Shown here piece after piece: positions 16,678-25,745 of a DNA stretch of 37,998 nucleotides; within the stretch, counting starts at the first letter, position 1, and the number at the start of each line of letters is the position of its first letter. The notes under the pieces were generated by a model, which saw nothing but the letters and a program-made list of their open reading frames with translations, was not told where the DNA came from and did not search any database. The DNA lies in contig JAOPVX010000444.1 in the NCBI GenBank assembly GCA_025965975.1, positions 1 to 37,998 of the forward strand, read 5' to 3'. A program made the position numbers and the translations under genes. This stretch comes from Mycobacterium sp. (GTDB taxonomy: Bacteria; Actinomycetota; Actinomycetes; Mycobacteriales; Mycobacteriaceae).

Positions 16678-17976
16678 CTAGGAGCAGGCATGCACCGAGT
16701 CGGCGTAGCGTAGCCAGTCGGGAAGGTCCGAGACGAAAGCGTCCCTGATCGGCTGAGAGCCAGCTGCGCGCCAGTCCACCCAGTCGTTGATTTCGATCTC
16801 GAACTTCTTCCACTCAAACCAGTTGATCATCTTCAGCTGCGGGAAACGCCGGTGAGTTTCCTCGGAGAACACCTGCCGCCACCACGCCCGCTTGATCGCA
16901 AGCTCGGTCTCCCCGATGCGTGACGGGGTGAAGATCGCGGCCGTCTCCACGATCGCGACCGGCTTGTGATGCTCAACTCCGTAGCTCTGGTAGAAGTTCG
17001 GCACTCCGGCGTCATCGCCGGCGGTCCCGTTGTAGCTGCCGGTCAGCATGTCGATGAACTTGTGTAGCTCCGTGATGTCGTTGGTTCCCCACGGATAGTG
17101 ATTGCCCCAGTGGTAGAGCGATACCCCGACCCAGTCCACGTATTCGTCGCCGGGATAGTACGGTGCGTAGGAGTCGTCGTGCATCGTCAGTTGGCCGTCT
17201 CCGTTGGTGTCGAGCTCCCGAAAGCTCTCGCTGTCCGGTGGTGCCGCGAACTTCCCTCCAGCATAAGGATATCCGCCGCCGTAGTTCGGCGCCCACATCA
17301 TTGCCGACCCCGGCGCAATTTGGTGGACCGCGGTGGCCACCGCGCGGAAGACAGCCTTGTAATGATCCGGCTGCTGCCCCCAGGCATACCAGGAGCCGTT
17401 CATCTCGTGCGCGAACCTGACAACGACCGGGACGCCAAAGTTGTTGAGATCAAGCAGATCATAGGCCAAGGTCTTGATGACGTCGGGGCTCACCGCGTCC
17501 AGCCCGGCATGCGGCTCGAGCGTCAGCAACAGCACGCCGCCGTCTTCCTTGACCTGGCGCGCAGCGCTTTCGGTGTGCTGCCAGGTCGGCCGGTCATACG
17601 GGATGTCCTGGAACTCGACGGCCACCGCCGGTGACTGCCCCAAGTTCGTATGATGTTGGGCCAGAGTTTCCGATTTCCAATCCAAGTTGACGCCGAAGAG
17701 CACCCCGTCTTTCGGCACGATCGCGGCCGCCGAGGTGACTTTGCATCGACCGAGCAGTAGCTGCAGCGGTTTGATTCGAGGTTCGACGACGAGCACCAGA
17801 ACGACGGCGAGCGTCATCGCGATGATGGGGAAGATCACGTTCTGGCCCCGGTGGTGCCGTCGGGGCGGATGAGCAGCGAACGGCTGATCGCCGACGGCGT
17901 CGCGCAGATCTGTCTCGGTGCCGGGCGGATCCGCGAGAGATGTGGCGGCGCCGGAGTCGTGCATATCATGTGCCAT
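16678..17976 (-). CDS. GH26-like glycoside hydrolase, membrane-anchored
   Basis: A 432-residue protein with a cytoplasmic N-terminus, one membrane segment (about 47-64) and an extracytoplasmic TIM-barrel of the GH26 (mannanase/lichenase-type) family. The predicted acid/base Glu is E191 in RFAHEMNGSWYAWG and the nucleophile is E344 in AIVETAA; both are present. DTNGDGQLTMHD (256-267) has EF-hand spacing and probably binds calcium. ATG 17976 has AAGAGG 8 bases upstream. It is divergent from, and its start codon overlaps that of, a second GH26-like gene. It probably cuts or remodels the polymer made by the nearby GT2. Substrate is unknown: GH26 covers beta-mannan and mixed-linkage glucan. Confidence 0.88.
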   Translation of the reverse strand: MAHDMHDSGAATSLADPPGTETDLRDAVGDQPFAAHPPRRHHRGQNVIFPIIAMTLAVVLVLVVEPRIKPLQLLLGRCKVTSAAAIVPKDGVLFGVNLDWKSETLAQHHTNLGQSPAVAVEFQDIPYDRPTWQHTESAARQVKEDGGVLLLTLEPHAGLDAVSPDVIKTLAYDLLDLNNFGVPVVVRFAHEMNGSWYAWGQQPDHYKAVFRAVATAVHQIAPGSAMMWAPNYGGGYPYAGGKFAAPPDSESFRELDTNGDGQLTMHDDSYAPYYPGDEYVDWVGVSLYHWGNHYPWGTNDITELHKFIDMLTGSYNGTAGDDAGVPNFYQSYGVEHHKPVAIVETAAIFTPSRIGETELAIKRAWWRQVFSEETHRRFPQLKMINWFEWKKFEIEINDWVDWRAAGSQPIRDAFVSDLPDWLRYADSVHACS

Positions 17977-19006
17977 GGGTTGGGCCTCTTGTCGAGTCGT
18001 TGCCCCTGGGGGATCCCAGGCACGCGCTCAGACGCTCCGAGCGCGGGCGGTACATCGCGTGGTGCTCGTCGCGGCGCTCGTAGCAGCGAGTTTCACCGGC
18101 TGCGCTCCGGGACGCCCGGAATCGTCGAAAGCTGCTGCGCCGCACCACATCGATTGGGGCGTGTTCCTGCCCGACGACGGTGCCGCCTCGAGCAATCTGT
18201 GGCAGGTCCAGACAATGGCTGGGTCCCCACCGCATTACGTGATGCGCTTCGCCGGCATCGACGAGCGCACCCCAATCCCCGAGCTCAATGAAATCGCCGC
18301 TGCCGGTGCGCATCCCATCCTGACGCTGGAGCCGTGGCAGCCGGGAGCGGGGGTGGAGCAACCCGACTATGCGTTGTCGCACGTCACCGCGGGCAACTTC
18401 GACGAACAACTGGACACCTGGGCACGCAATCTCGCAACGTGGGGCCAGCCCGTGCTGCTGCGCTTCGGGCATGAAATGAACAGTAAGCATTACCCCTGGT
18501 CCGTCGGGGTGAACGGCAACTCCGCCGAGGACTACATCGCGGCGTGGAAACACGCGCGTAGCAGGTTCGACTTGGCCGGCGCCCACAACGTATCGTTCAT
18601 GTGGTGCCCGGACGCGCCCTACGAAGGCTCGGCGGACGTGTCGGAGGCATTCCCGGGGCCAGACAGTGTCGACGTCCTTTGTCTCGACGGTTACAACTGG
18701 GGCGATGGTGACGGCCATTCGTGGAAGAGCCCGTCGGACATCTTCACCCGAGGACTGAACCAACTGCGCGCGCTGGACAGCACACACCCGATCGTCATCG
18801 CCGAGACGGCGAGCGCGGAAGGGCCGCGTTCCGGCCAAGACAAGGCCGCCTGGATCACACAGCTGTTCGACTTCCTGGCCCGTCAGGACCGCGTATCGGC
18901 CGTGGTCTGGTTTCAGATGGACAAGGAGCGCGACTGGCGATTCAACTCGACGAACCAGTCGCAGAACGCGTTCAAGGACGCGATCGCCTCGCGGCCTGCA
19001 CCGTGA
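17975..19006 (+). CDS. GH26-like glycoside hydrolase, probable lipoprotein
   Basis: About 343 residues. The N-terminal signal ends in FTGC (Cys43), a passable lipobox. The barrel carries LLRFGHEMNSKHYPW (acid/base E167) and IVIAETAS (nucleophile E277), so the active site looks complete. It is only moderately similar to the neighbouring GH26-like protein and lacks the EF-hand insert. The start is uncertain: ATG 17975 lies inside a CCATGG shared with the divergent gene's start and has no good ribosome-binding site; a start nearer RAVHRVVLVAAL (about 18050) would give a normal short signal peptide. Convergent with the GT2 gene 57 bases away. Confidence 0.85.
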   Translation: MGWASCRVVAPGGSQARAQTLRARAVHRVVLVAALVAASFTGCAPGRPESSKAAAPHHIDWGVFLPDDGAASSNLWQVQTMAGSPPHYVMRFAGIDERTPIPELNEIAAAGAHPILTLEPWQPGAGVEQPDYALSHVTAGNFDEQLDTWARNLATWGQPVLLRFGHEMNSKHYPWSVGVNGNSAEDYIAAWKHARSRFDLAGAHNVSFMWCPDAPYEGSADVSEAFPGPDSVDVLCLDGYNWGDGDGHSWKSPSDIFTRGLNQLRALDSTHPIVIAETASAEGPRSGQDKAAWITQLFDFLARQDRVSAVVWFQMDKERDWRFNSTNQSQNAFKDAIASRPAP

Positions 19007-19063
19007 TCCTCGGATTCCCATGAGGTCGTTCACGTCTCGCGGCACGGGTCTGGTCCGGGCCGG

Positions 19064-21370
19064 TCACCCCGCCCGCTGGGCAGGGTAGGCGGCTTCGGCG
19101 TGGTCGACGTGTAACCGGGTTATGTTGGACAGCGCCATCATCTCGTGAGCCATCGCGAAGCAACCGCGGGACGCGCTAAAGATGCGCAGATCACCACCGT
19201 GGGAGCGGACCACCCGCAGCAGGTCCACCAGCACCGCCACCCCTGATGGAGTCAGCGTCCGCACGCCCGAGACATCGATCAGCACGATCGGCGAGGGGCC
19301 GGTCAACGCAACGGCAACCTGCGAGCGCAGGTCTAGGGCCGCGGCGGCGTCGAAACGGGCTGCAGCGCGCAGCTGCATCCCCGCCAGCGCCTGGAACGGC
19401 CCCGGCCGGCCGGCCGCGACTAGCTCGGGAGCCGTGCTGGGGCCGCGCTGCTGGGCCACCGCAGACGCCCCCACCGATGAATCCGCGGACTGGATGTCAG
19501 CGACGACCTGATGAACTTCCTCGACAACGGTGGTGGGAAAAGGACTTTGGATGCGATCACCCGGGCCGCGATAGCGGGCGGCACGCACCATCGCGGTCAG
19601 CAGTGCCAAGTCGGCGAGGACCCACAGCAGCGTGACGATGGTGGCGAACTCCGGTCGCCGACCGGCAAGGGTCTGCACGGCTCCGTAGCTGCCCGCCACC
19701 GTGAGCACACAGATGGCAACGAGCTGCGGAACCACGTGTCTCATCCCGGATCCCGTCGCCTGCTTGGTCTTCTGGGTGACCGCGAAGGACAGCGTCTTGC
19801 CCAGGAAGGCCGCGGATGCACCGGCTACGGTGGCCTTGATCCAAGTGGGGAACAGCGCGAAGGACATCTGCTGACCGCGCCACAGCCCCTTGGCGCCATC
19901 GCCGGCGACCAAGTAGAGCCCCTGGCAGCACACGAAGAACGGCATGAAGTACACGAAGAAGGCGATCGAATCACAGCGTATCGGGAACCGGCCCGTGACC
20001 AGGAAGACGGTCGGCGCGATCACATAGATGACGGCGGCGAAGCCGTTCAAATAACTGGTCATCGTCGACACGTACATCAGGCGTTGACCGAACGTTAACC
20101 CTCGCAACAGCATTGGGTTGTCGGAGAAGAACACCTGCATCGTGCCGGTCGCCCACCGCTGTCGTTGCGAGAGCATGGTGCGCACATCCTCCGGCGCCAG
20201 GCCGTGGACGAGCACCTCGTGGTGGTAGACGCTGGTCCAGCCCAGCGCGTGCAGATGCATCGCGGTGGCCATGTCCTCGGTGACCGACGCGGTGTTGATC
20301 GGGTCGATCGCCAAGGCCTGGTTGGTGCGCGCGACATCGGCGCGCTCGACGATGTGGCCGAGTGCCTCGGCGAGATCGGTGGGGACGGCCTCCGTGCGGT
20401 TCAGGCTGCTCACGAAGGTTCGCAGGTCGAAGGTGGCGTCGGCCAGCACGTCGCCGCGGCGCACCCTGGCCTCGGCGTCGGTCAATGCCAGGACGGCACG
20501 GTGGCCGATCACCTTGGCGTTCGCATCTACCACCGCCGAGGTGTCGACGATCGCCTGAACGCGTCGTCTACCGTCCCGCAGCGCCTTGCGGACTCGTTCG
20601 GCAGCGGTCCGGGTGAACATCGTCAGTCCGAGCGCCATCAGCGCTTCGCGGCGCAGGACCGCGTTCGATCCGCAGAAGAACGCGCCGCCCCAGCCGTCCT
20701 TACCTTGCTGGATGGGGCCATAGAACAGCTCGGCCTGGCTGCCGAGTGGATCCGAGCGCGGCACGTTCCAGAACTGCTGCGGCGTTTGGACGAACGCGAC
20801 CTCGGGATCGTCGAAGTAACCGAGCACGCGGTCCAGGAAGTGCGGGTCGGGAACCTGATCGGCATCGAGGACTGCGATGAACTCCCCGGACGTGTGGAAG
20901 AGGGCGTTGTTGACGTTTCCCGCTTTCGCGAATCGTGGACGCCCGTCCCAGTCCGGCCCCCGCACGATGTAGCCGACTCCGATCCGCCGCGCGGCTTCGG
21001 CGAATTCCGCCCGATCGCCGTCATCGAGAATCCACGTCTGGTGGGGGTATCTGATGTCACGGGCCGCCACGGCGGTCGTCAGTACGATGTCCAGTGGTTC
21101 GTTGTAGGTCGCGATGAATACGTCAACAGAGCGCCCTTTGGGCGCCGGCGGCGGATCGCCACGGCGCCGGGCATTCCACATGGTGATCCCGTACACGACC
21201 GATTCGCTCAGGCTGTAGGTCTCCGCGAGCACCAACGGCACCGCAATCCACCACGCATCCCAGGCGATCGTTGAGGTCCATCGCCACTGCATATAGGTGA
21301 CGCCGAAGGCCACCACAAATAACGTCAACAAACGCACGACGAACAGCCGGGCATTGCTCACCGTCGCCAC
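19064..21370 (-). CDS. Cellulose-synthase-like GT2 with C-terminal STAS domain
   Basis: A 768-residue membrane glycosyltransferase of the processive BcsA type. Two N-terminal membrane segments are followed by the catalytic motifs DDG (116-118), DAD (169-171), TED (364-366) and QRQRW (402-406), then about five more membrane segments (435-600). A ~100-residue insertion sits between DAD and TED (about 250-350). The usual c-di-GMP-binding PilZ domain (RxxxR..DxSxxG) is absent. Residues ~670-765 instead form a STAS (anti-sigma-factor-antagonist) domain: IVLIDVSGVRTLTPSGVAVL, then LVDLLRVVRSHGGDLRIF, with Ser709 at the site phosphorylated in SpoIIAA-like proteins. It should polymerise and export a beta-glucan-like chain from UDP-sugar. 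Divergent from galU. Confidence 0.92.
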   Translation of the reverse strand: MATVSNARLFVVRLLTLFVVAFGVTYMQWRWTSTIAWDAWWIAVPLVLAETYSLSESVVYGITMWNARRRGDPPPAPKGRSVDVFIATYNEPLDIVLTTAVAARDIRYPHQTWILDDGDRAEFAEAARRIGVGYIVRGPDWDGRPRFAKAGNVNNALFHTSGEFIAVLDADQVPDPHFLDRVLGYFDDPEVAFVQTPQQFWNVPRSDPLGSQAELFYGPIQQGKDGWGGAFFCGSNAVLRREALMALGLTMFTRTAAERVRKALRDGRRRVQAIVDTSAVVDANAKVIGHRAVLALTDAEARVRRGDVLADATFDLRTFVSSLNRTEAVPTDLAEALGHIVERADVARTNQALAIDPINTASVTEDMATAMHLHALGWTSVYHHEVLVHGLAPEDVRTMLSQRQRWATGTMQVFFSDNPMLLRGLTFGQRLMYVSTMTSYLNGFAAVIYVIAPTVFLVTGRFPIRCDSIAFFVYFMPFFVCCQGLYLVAGDGAKGLWRGQQMSFALFPTWIKATVAGASAAFLGKTLSFAVTQKTKQATGSGMRHVVPQLVAICVLTVAGSYGAVQTLAGRRPEFATIVTLLWVLADLALLTAMVRAARYRGPGDRIQSPFPTTVVEEVHQVVADIQSADSSVGASAVAQQRGPSTAPELVAAGRPGPFQALAGMQLRAAARFDAAAALDLRSQVAVALTGPSPIVLIDVSGVRTLTPSGVAVLVDLLRVVRSHGGDLRIFSASRGCFAMAHEMMALSNITRLHVDHAEAAYPAQRAG

Positions 21371-22007
21371 CCCCTATATCGCCACTGGTATATTTCGGCA
21401 CCTGGTGAACTTGCGCGCGGCTGAATAAGCGTTGTGGATGTCAATCGGTGCCTAACCCTGTTCATGACTGGAATTGTCTGCCGGGCTATTCGTTGTCGCG
21501 TCCATGTCTGCATTTCGCGTGCTCCAATAAACGATCCAGACAACCAAACAACCGAACCGTCCGACCATTTGGTGTCCGAGCCGGAATTTCCCGCGCGAAC
21601 ACGCGGGTTCCCACCACAGCTGCCCAGCGGGACGCTTACAGCGAACGCTCAGTGACGGGCGCTACGCTCAGCGACGGGCGCTAGGCCGTGCTTGGCTTGA
21701 TTTTTGCGCGGACGAAACGTTCTAGCAATATTTGGCAACTCCCCGTTACGTATTGCAAAACGCGTGAAACAAAGGACCCAGCGGCCCCGATGCCGTCCGA
21801 CACAGTTATACAACGCCGCTGTTCTCTTGGCAGCGCCGCCAGTCGGTTGTGATTGGTGACGTTGATCACGCCAGATATCCTGTAGGACGAACGTCCGACA
21901 GGCCCGTGCAATACGTTCAGCGTAGTGCCCACGCAAACAACACTCGCAGCAGAAACATTTAACTTCGCATTCGAGCAATGACGATATTCGTGCGCTAAAG
22001 TGCCGCC
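21371..22007. promoter_or_regulatory. Divergent control region between GT2 and galU
   Basis: A 637-base gene-free region. It holds an inverted repeat CCCGCG-N6-CGCGGG (21590-21607) and a tandem 19-bp repeat, CGCTCAGTGACGGGCGCTA, immediately repeated with one change (21646-21683). The part nearer galU is relatively AT-rich. Promoters for both genes should lie here; repeats of this type are candidate operator sites. No riboswitch or sRNA was recognised. Confidence 0.5.
21646..21683 (+). repeat. Tandem 19-bp repeat in GT2/galU control region
   Basis: Two adjacent copies of CGCTCAGYGACGGGCGCTA differing at one base. It is located about 280 bases from the GT2 start and 325 from galU. Possible regulator-binding sites or a local duplication. 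Confidence 0.75.
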
Positions 22008-22955
22008 ATGACCAAGCCGCAAATGCTCATGCCCCGGACAGCGATCGTGCCCGCCGCTGGTCTAGGCACACGGTTCCTGCCGGCGACCAAGACGGTGCCC
22101 AAAGAGCTCCTGCCGGTTGTGGACACTCCTGGGATCGAACTCGTCGCCGCCGAGGCGGCCGACGCAGGCGCCGAGCGCCTGGTGATCGTGACCTCACCGG
22201 GCAAGGACGGCGTCGTGGCCCACTTCGTGGAGGACCTGGTGCTCGAGGGCGTGCTGGAGGCCCGTGGCAAGCACTCGATGCTGCAGAAAGTCAGGCGGGC
22301 ACCGGCTCTCATCAAAGTCGAATCGGTGGTGCAGGACCGACCACTCGGGCTCGGCCACGCCGTGTCGTGCGTCGAGCGGGTGCTTTCCGCAGACGAGGAC
22401 GCGGTCGCGGTGCTCCTGCCCGACGACCTGGTGCTCCCAACGGGGGTGCTAGAGATCATGTCCCGGGTGCGGGCCGAACGCGGCGGCACCGTGCTGTGCG
22501 CCATCGAGGTACCGCCTGAAGAGATCAGCGCTTACGGCGTCTTCGATGTCGACCCAGCGCCCGACGTCGTCGATCGCAACGTGTTGCGGGTCAAGGGCAT
22601 GGTGGAGAAACCCACAGCGGCCGACGCCCCGTCGCGGTACGCCGCCGCTGGCCGCTACCTGCTGGACCGCGCCGTCTTCGACGCCCTGCGGCGCACGGCC
22701 CGCGGCGCGGGCGGCGAGATCCAGCTCACCGACGCGATTGCGCTTCTCATCGAGGAGGGTCACCCGGTGCACGTCGTGGTGCACCGTGGGTCCCGGCACG
22801 ACCTGGGAAACCCGGGCGGGTACCTCAAGGCGGCAGTCGACTTCGCCCTCGATCGCGAGGACTACGGACCGGACTTACGCCGCTGGCTGCTCAGCCGTTT
22901 GGGCGTGACCGACCACGATTCCGCTGCCTGCGCCGTGAGCACGCTGTCCGACTGA
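22008..22955 (+). CDS. galU: UTP-glucose-1-phosphate uridylyltransferase
   Basis: A 315-residue GalU-type nucleotidyltransferase making UDP-glucose from glucose-1-P and UTP. The nucleotide-binding loop AAGLGTRFLPATKTVPKELL lies at residues ~16-35; PLGLGHAV, LLPDDLVL, VEKP and GGEIQLTDAI follow in the usual order and the length is normal. ATG 22008 has only a weak upstream AAAGTG. It is divergent from the GT2 gene and followed at 59 bases by a lipoprotein gene. Mycobacteria normally have a housekeeping galU elsewhere, so this is probably a dedicated second copy feeding polymer synthesis. Confidence 0.95.
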   Translation: MTKPQMLMPRTAIVPAAGLGTRFLPATKTVPKELLPVVDTPGIELVAAEAADAGAERLVIVTSPGKDGVVAHFVEDLVLEGVLEARGKHSMLQKVRRAPALIKVESVVQDRPLGLGHAVSCVERVLSADEDAVAVLLPDDLVLPTGVLEIMSRVRAERGGTVLCAIEVPPEEISAYGVFDVDPAPDVVDRNVLRVKGMVEKPTAADAPSRYAAAGRYLLDRAVFDALRRTARGAGGEIQLTDAIALLIEEGHPVHVVVHRGSRHDLGNPGGYLKAAVDFALDREDYGPDLRRWLLSRLGVTDHDSAACAVSTLSD

Positions 22956-23014
22956 TCCGCCTGCACACGGACAATCATCGAATTCGGCCACCGAACGCGA
23001 CCGGGATCAGCGCG

Positions 23015-24316
23015 ATGCACGCCACACCAGCCCCCGCACAACGAGTTTGGCGCCCGCGACGGGCCGAGCCCAACCGGAAAACGACACTCGTGACCGTCGC
23101 CGTCCTGTTCTTCGTCAGTGCATGGCTGCTGGTTGCGCTCGGCGGATGCGCCACCTCTCAGACGCGGCCGATGCACGCCACCATGCTGAACGCCGATCTC
23201 AGCGGGTCCGGTCCCGGCAAGCTCGACGACGCCGTCACTCTGCCCGACGTCGATCCGGCTCTGCGTTCGGCGTCGTCATTGGCGGCGCGGATCACCTACA
23301 GATCGAGCTCCGGAATCGACGACAGCCCAACCCAAGTCACTGCCGCGGTGTTCGTTCCACTCGGGGCACCGCCACCACAGGGGTGGCCGATCGTGGCCCT
23401 CGGGCACCCCGCCACCGGCATCCAGCACGACTGTGCACCATCACAATCCCCGACATTGCTAGGTTCGGAAGGTGCGGTTCTGTCGCTGCTGCAGGCCGGT
23501 TACGTAGTAACCATCAGCGACTACCAGGGCCTGGGACTGGGCACCACCTACCACCCCTTCCTGGACTCCAGCACCGTCGGCGTCAACCTCATCGATTCGG
23601 TCTTCGCCGCCCGCCGACTCGTGACGACGACCTCCATCCATTGGATCGCCCTGGGTCTGGGCCAGGGCGGCGAAGCCGCCTGGGCGGCCAATGAATTGAG
23701 CGACAACGCCGGACGCGGACTCGATCTGCTCGGCGCGGTCAGTCTGTCACCGGCCGCCGACCTCACCGGGCTCGGCGACGCCGCGGTCACCGGCACGCTG
23801 ACCACCGAGCAGAAGCTGGCGTTGCAGTGGTACCTCGCCGCTCTGAAGAACGAGTACCCGAACGTCAACCTCGACGACTACAGGCGCGGCGTCGTCGGCG
23901 ACAAATGGGACGTGCTCTCCGCTTGCCAGCGGTCCGCGGATCCGGAACGCGCCAGCGTCGCCGAGCAGATCCCCGCCGACGATCTGCGACCGAGTAGTCT
24001 CCCAGCAGCGCACCGTCTGCGCGGATTCCTGCAGAAGACCAACCTGCCGCAAGGCCCCACCGCCGCCCCCATGCTGGTGATCTACGGCGACGACGATCCG
24101 CTGATCCCCGCGGCGTGGACAGAACGAGCGCTGAACCGAGCCTGCAAGATGGGCGACACCATCGCTATCGAGACGGCGCCGGACACCGGGTACGCCGACC
24201 CCGACATGCCCGCGGCCCTTGGCTGGATGAAGGATCTTGCGGCCGGCAACGCGGCCCGCGACGACTGCCCAACCTTCGGTGGTCAACGAAATGAGTCTTC
24301 GACGGCGTCGCCATGA
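23015..24316 (+). CDS. Secretory-lipase-fold lipoprotein lacking catalytic Ser/His
   Basis: A 433-residue alpha/beta-hydrolase of the secretory-lipase type. The N-terminal signal (about 23-45) ends in the lipobox ALGGC. The fold landmarks are present (WPIVALGHPATG, GYVVTISDYQGLG, MLVIYGDDDPLIP with the acid Asp). The nucleophile elbow, however, reads GLGQG (214-218) where family members have G-x-S-x-G, so Ser is replaced by Gly216. The usual GH motif near the C-terminus reads DTGYADP (about 394), so the catalytic His also appears missing. It is probably a binding or structural pseudo-enzyme on the cell surface, perhaps a polymer-binding partner of the downstream esterase. ATG 23015 has GGGATCAG upstream, a weak site. 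Confidence 0.85.
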   Translation: MHATPAPAQRVWRPRRAEPNRKTTLVTVAVLFFVSAWLLVALGGCATSQTRPMHATMLNADLSGSGPGKLDDAVTLPDVDPALRSASSLAARITYRSSSGIDDSPTQVTAAVFVPLGAPPPQGWPIVALGHPATGIQHDCAPSQSPTLLGSEGAVLSLLQAGYVVTISDYQGLGLGTTYHPFLDSSTVGVNLIDSVFAARRLVTTTSIHWIALGLGQGGEAAWAANELSDNAGRGLDLLGAVSLSPAADLTGLGDAAVTGTLTTEQKLALQWYLAALKNEYPNVNLDDYRRGVVGDKWDVLSACQRSADPERASVAEQIPADDLRPSSLPAAHRLRGFLQKTNLPQGPTAAPMLVIYGDDDPLIPAAWTERALNRACKMGDTIAIETAPDTGYADPDMPAALGWMKDLAAGNAARDDCPTFGGQRNESSTASP

Positions 24317-24338
24317 AACTACGAGTGCGGGTACCGCG

Positions 24339-25697
24339 ATGCCCATAACCCACGGCTGGATACCGCTGTCGGCACAGGTGCTCGCGACGGCGGCGGTGTT
24401 GCTCGCAATCGGCCGGCGCTCACGGCGCTGGGTGCTGGTGTCAATACCAGCGGCACTGCTAACCGGAGCCGCCCTAGCCGAAGCCGTCCACTGGTACGTC
24501 GCCGATCAGGGACTGGCCGACGATCCGGCGCCGGGCGCCCTGTGGCTGTGGATCGCGGCGACCGGCCTGGCCGCCGCGACGGTGGCACTCGGTTGGCGCG
24601 GAACTGCCTGGTGGCGCCGCGTCGTGTCCGTCCTCGCCGTGCCACTGTGCCTGCTGTGTGCTGCATTGACGCTCAACGCGTGGGTCGGCTATCTGCCGAC
24701 CGTGAGCGCGGCGTGGGATCGCGTGACCGGCGCGTCGCTGCCGGGGCAAACCGATCGCGCCGCCGCCATGGGGGAGCAGCACCATGGCGCGGCGCCGAAC
24801 TGGAACTCCATCGTGAAAGTGTCCATCCCCGCTGAGTCGTCGGGATTCGATCACCGCGACGAGCTGCTCCTACTGCCACCCGCGTGGTATGCGAGCACAC
24901 CCCCGCCCCGGCTGCCGGTCGTGATGATGATTGGCGGCGAATTCGGCCAACCCTCCGACTGGCTCTACGCCGGCGGTGCTCAGCTGACGATCGACGAATT
25001 CGCCGCGACGCACGGCGGAAACGCGCCGGTGCTGATCTTCCCGGACTCCAGCGGAGAGTTCAGCAACGACACCGAGTGCGTCAACGGCACCCGCGGCAAC
25101 GCAGCGGACCATCTCACCAAAGATGTTGTGCCCTACGTGATTGCAAACTTCGGTGTCAGCGCGGACCCGGCCAACTGGGGGGTCGTCGGCTGGTCCTCGG
25201 GAGGCACCTGTGCGCTGACGCTGGCCGTGACCCATCCCGAGCTGTTCGGGTCCTTCGTCGACATCGATGGCCAGCTCGGCCCCAACGCCGGCAACAAGGC
25301 GCAGACGATCGCACGTCTCTTCGGCGGCGATGCCGTCGCCTGGGCCGCGTTCGATCCCCGGACCGTCGTCGCCGGACACGGCCCTTACCGCGGCATGGCG
25401 GCGTGGTTCTCCGTCTCCACCGAAACCCCCACGGTGTATCGCCCGCCGACCGGCACCGAACCGGCGCCACCACGGGGTCTCGCAGGAACCATACCGTCGG
25501 AGGACCACGCCGCCATCGCCAACCAGCTGTGTCAGATACTCAGTGGGTACGGCATCGAGTGTGCAGTGGTAGCCAATCCGAGCGGACACGACTTCGCCTC
25601 AGCGGCCTCGGCATTCGCCGCCTCGCTGCCGTGGCTGGCCGGAAGACTGGGAACAACCGGAGTGCCGAAGATTGCGTTGCCTGGTGCCAAGAACTAG
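24339..25697 (+). CDS. Four-TM esterase of the antigen-85/esterase-D fold
   Basis: About 452 residues. Four membrane helices occupy residues ~8-130, followed by an extracytoplasmic alpha/beta-hydrolase domain related to esterase D and mycolyltransferases. The nucleophile is in VVGWSSGGTCA (Ser about 285), an Asp-rich segment follows (FVDIDGQLG), and the His is in NPSGHDFAS (about 415), so the triad appears complete. ATG 24339 is 22 bases after the lipoprotein stop. An in-frame ATG at 24291, preceded by GGTGG, would overlap that gene by 26 bases and add a basic N-terminus; either is plausible. It is likely co-transcribed with the pseudo-lipase. It may acylate or deacylate the polymer or a lipid carrier; the substrate is not evident. 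Confidence 0.85.
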   Translation: MPITHGWIPLSAQVLATAAVLLAIGRRSRRWVLVSIPAALLTGAALAEAVHWYVADQGLADDPAPGALWLWIAATGLAAATVALGWRGTAWWRRVVSVLAVPLCLLCAALTLNAWVGYLPTVSAAWDRVTGASLPGQTDRAAAMGEQHHGAAPNWNSIVKVSIPAESSGFDHRDELLLLPPAWYASTPPPRLPVVMMIGGEFGQPSDWLYAGGAQLTIDEFAATHGGNAPVLIFPDSSGEFSNDTECVNGTRGNAADHLTKDVVPYVIANFGVSADPANWGVVGWSSGGTCALTLAVTHPELFGSFVDIDGQLGPNAGNKAQTIARLFGGDAVAWAAFDPRTVVAGHGPYRGMAAWFSVSTETPTVYRPPTGTEPAPPRGLAGTIPSEDHAAIANQLCQILSGYGIECAVVANPSGHDFASAASAFAASLPWLAGRLGTTGVPKIALPGAKN

Positions 25698-25745
25698 CCC
25701 TCATCTCCCGGTTAGCCGCGGAGACAACGACATCCGGGAGAGCCA

